DNA of 64,000 nucleotides, taken from Bin5 sp963662575 (GTDB taxonomy: Bacteria; Chloroflexota; Anaerolineae; Caldilineales; Caldilineaceae). Under the pieces are notes generated by a model. That model was not told where the DNA came from. It saw nothing but the letters and a program-made list of their open reading frames with translations, and made no database searches. Shown one piece after another: positions 62,420-64,000 of this stretch. The stretch covers positions 744,001 to 808,000 of the forward strand of contig OY759723.1 of the NCBI GenBank assembly GCA_963662575.1, read 5' to 3'. Position 1 is the stretch's first letter. Each line of letters begins with the position of its first letter. A program made the position numbers and the translations under genes.

Positions 62420-62821
62420 AGACTGCGGCGATTGATTGAGGTGGGTGTGAAGAGAAATGAGGAGAGAGTCACCTTCGCTCGCCTCGTTCAGAATTGCGAA
62501 TCAGTTGCGGCTGCGTAGTTACTTCTGATGTAGGTTCCAAACGGGACCAGGAATTTGCAATTGTCGGCAGAAGGGGCGAGCAGCTCGGGGGGCGTTGAAA
62601 CAGCGGGGACCGTGCAGATGCCAGGCATCCGAACGGATCATCCAGCGTTTGCTCCATCCAAAACAGCAATGCTACAATCACTTCTCTCTGGGCAGGCTCG
62701 ACCTGTCGATTGATGCTGCAATATTGGCATTTCCTTTGCAGCAGTGGGCAACCACCATCTTCGAGACAACACGAAAGAGCAGTGGTGCATGCGCTACCGC
62801 TCCACTAAATGAGCGCGACTT
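62420..62821. other. Intergenic region upstream of the DUF1385 gene
   Basis: 400 bases with no supportable gene. It contains the segment shared with 47331 (at 62499-62522). Short open frames here (for example 62595-62825) show no protein-like features. Confidence 0.4.
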
Positions 62822-63811
62822 GTGAGCAAACAATATTACGGTGGTCAGGCTGTTATTGAAGGCGTGATGATGCGGGGTCGTAAGGCGATGTCGATTGCCG
62901 TGCGCAACAGTCAGGGCACGATCGTCATCCACGAGGAAACGCTCACGGCCAAGATCTATACGCGCAAGTGGGGGCAATGGCCCTTTGTACGGGGACTGGC
63001 GCTGCTGTGGGATGCGCTCGGGCTGGGCATGCGGGCGCTGATGTGGAGCGCGGATGTGTCGATGCAGGAGGACGATGCCGAGGAGCAAATCGAGTTTTCC
63101 GGCCCGGTGGCCTGGACAACGATAGCGGCGAGTCTTACCTTTGCGGTGGCGATTTTTTTCCTGCTTCCCACTTTTGCCAGCCGCTGGTTTGCCGGCTTTT
63201 TTGAGCATAACCCCTATCTTGACGCCTTAGCCGAAGGCGGTATCCGCCTGGTTCTGTTCGTGGTCTATCTGTGGGCGATCAGCCTCTTGCCCGATATTCG
63301 CCGCGTTTTCGGCTATCATGGCGCCGAGCATAAGGCGATCAACGCTTACGAGGCCGGCGAAAAGTTAACGGTCGCCAATGTGCAGAAGCACAGCGTGCAA
63401 CATGTGCGCTGCGGCACCAGCTTCCTGCTGTACGTGCTGGTAATCAGCATCCTGCTATTCGCCCCTCTCACCTTTGCCGGGATCGAGTATCCCTGGCTGG
63501 CCTTGCTCCTGCGTTTTGTCACGCGCCTGATGCTGATCCCACTGGTTGCTGCAATTTCCTACGAGATTATTCGCTTCAGCGCCAATCATGCAGGCAACCC
63601 GCTGATGCGACTCCTGATTACGCCCGGCCTGCTGCTCCAGCGCATAACCACGCGCACGCCCGACGATTCGATGGTCGAATGCGCGATTGCCGCCCTGCTT
63701 CCGGTCCTGGCAGCCGACGGAATAGAAGGCGTCCCGCCGGCGCGCCTGGGGAGTCCCGATGAGGATGCGGCGGAGGCAAAGAGCGCATACGGCGAAGCAG
63801 TAGCCGATTAA
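62822..63811 (+). CDS. DUF1385 (YqhQ-like) membrane protein
   Basis: 329 residues. YGGQAVIEGVMMRGRKAMSI at the start, then KWGQWPFVRGLALLWDALGL, RRVFGYHGAEHKAINAYEAG and VQHVRCGTSFLLYVLVISIL are the hallmark segments of DUF1385. Four to five membrane spans. The invariant histidines and the RCGTSF cysteine suggest a metal or catalytic site, but the function is unknown. The start is GTG 62822. In many genomes this gene neighbours prfA; the window ends before that can be seen. Confidence 0.92.
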   Translation: MSKQYYGGQAVIEGVMMRGRKAMSIAVRNSQGTIVIHEETLTAKIYTRKWGQWPFVRGLALLWDALGLGMRALMWSADVSMQEDDAEEQIEFSGPVAWTTIAASLTFAVAIFFLLPTFASRWFAGFFEHNPYLDALAEGGIRLVLFVVYLWAISLLPDIRRVFGYHGAEHKAINAYEAGEKLTVANVQKHSVQHVRCGTSFLLYVLVISILLFAPLTFAGIEYPWLALLLRFVTRLMLIPLVAAISYEIIRFSANHAGNPLMRLLITPGLLLQRITTRTPDDSMVECAIAALLPVLAADGIEGVPPARLGSPDEDAAEAKSAYGEAVAD

Positions 63812-63898
63812 GCACCTGCAGTCACCCCAATTCTTTATTTTCGGACCTCGCTCCCTGATTGTGAGGATATTCGGCGTTGCGAGCGGCAGTGTTGGCGG

Positions 63899-64000
63899 CT
63901 ATGACCAGGCGGAGGGGGCGTTGCGCGAGTCCTGCTGGTTATACATCTCTGCGTGGATGGCATCCGTGAGCAGAATCTGCTGGCGCGTGGCGTTATCCAT
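63899..64000 (-). CDS. Possible C-terminal end of a gene entering from the right edge
   Basis: The minus strand is open from the edge to TAG at 63899-63901: MDNATRQQILLTDAIHAEMY followed by NQQDSRNAPSAWS. It may start at the ATG at 64000 or farther right. Too short to assign. Confidence 0.3.
   Translation of the reverse strand: MDNATRQQILLTDAIHAEMYNQQDSRNAPSAWS

Noticed and set aside
61805..62821. tRNA or other known RNA gene in the longest gap
   Set aside because: No T-loop GGTTCGA-type sequence or cloverleaf could be found by eye; only the dispersed repeat and heptads are visible.
62595..62825. 76-residue ORF upstream of the DUF1385 gene
   Set aside because: No ribosome-binding site or protein-like pattern; overlaps the DUF1385 start.

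Overview
The window looks like a chromosomal segment of a GC-rich bacterium, most likely a member of the Chloroflexota (Caldilineales/Anaerolineae-like). This is an inference from gene content and style: many carbohydrate ABC systems with twin-arginine lipoprotein binding proteins, serial Gfo/Idh oxidoreductases, a GH78 rhamnosidase, a DUF1385 membrane protein, a TgpA-like transglutaminase, and both strands packed with short operons. No rRNA, tRNA or CRISPR array was found.

Layout. 1-441: start of a gene running off the left edge (virulence-factor-type domain joined to homocysteine S-methyltransferase). 736-5224: BMP-type nucleoside-like uptake genes (two binding lipoproteins, one double ATPase, one small membrane protein, no permeases). 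5427-9355: PH-like membrane protein, glycosyltransferase, aldo/keto reductase, phytanoyl-CoA-dioxygenase-like protein. 9443-20237: sugar catabolic block with three minus-strand Gfo/Idh genes (one frameshifted, two tandem paralogues), a CUT1 ABC transporter, and a divergent alpha-L-rhamnosidase plus a fourth Gfo/Idh gene. 20285-21052: CPBP protease. 21250-29392: one minus-strand operon that couples a second CUT1 transporter to a 2-hydroxyacid dehydrogenase, a dimethylglycine/sarcosine-dehydrogenase-like flavoprotein and a GcvT-like protein, suggesting uptake and demethylation of a methylated substrate. 29587-36099: housekeeping run (hisS, GT2, polyprenyl synthase, TatD, phosphohexomutase).

36294-42806 is an AT-richer accessory island: an orphan LuxR protein with a degenerate receiver, a three-fold palindromic box array, a tiny secreted six-cysteine protein, a membrane-anchored TlpA-like thioredoxin split by a frameshift in an A8 run, two ABC-2-type membrane proteins (one with a large ectodomain) and their ATPase. 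It is the best candidate here for an undescribed system, possibly export and oxidative folding of a small cysteine-rich product.

42825-52542 holds a methyltransferase, a decaying DUF4258/YgiT toxin-antitoxin pair, IMPase and PH genes, a metallo-beta-lactamase-fold protein lacking its metal motif, a transglutaminase and a large envelope protein. 52610-56472 holds a stand-alone transposase-type HTH protein, a nucleotide-sugar dehydrogenase and a thyX gene interrupted in frame by a LAGLIDADG homing-endonuclease region without recognisable intein splice blocks. 56877-61804 is a complete branched-chain amino-acid-type ABC operon (livKHMGF order) with a good promoter. 62822-63811 is DUF1385.

Three copies of a structured, dispersed intergenic repeat (7076, 46921, 62172) and several TCAGTGG-type heptad repeat tracts lie between genes; neither is explained by the genes.
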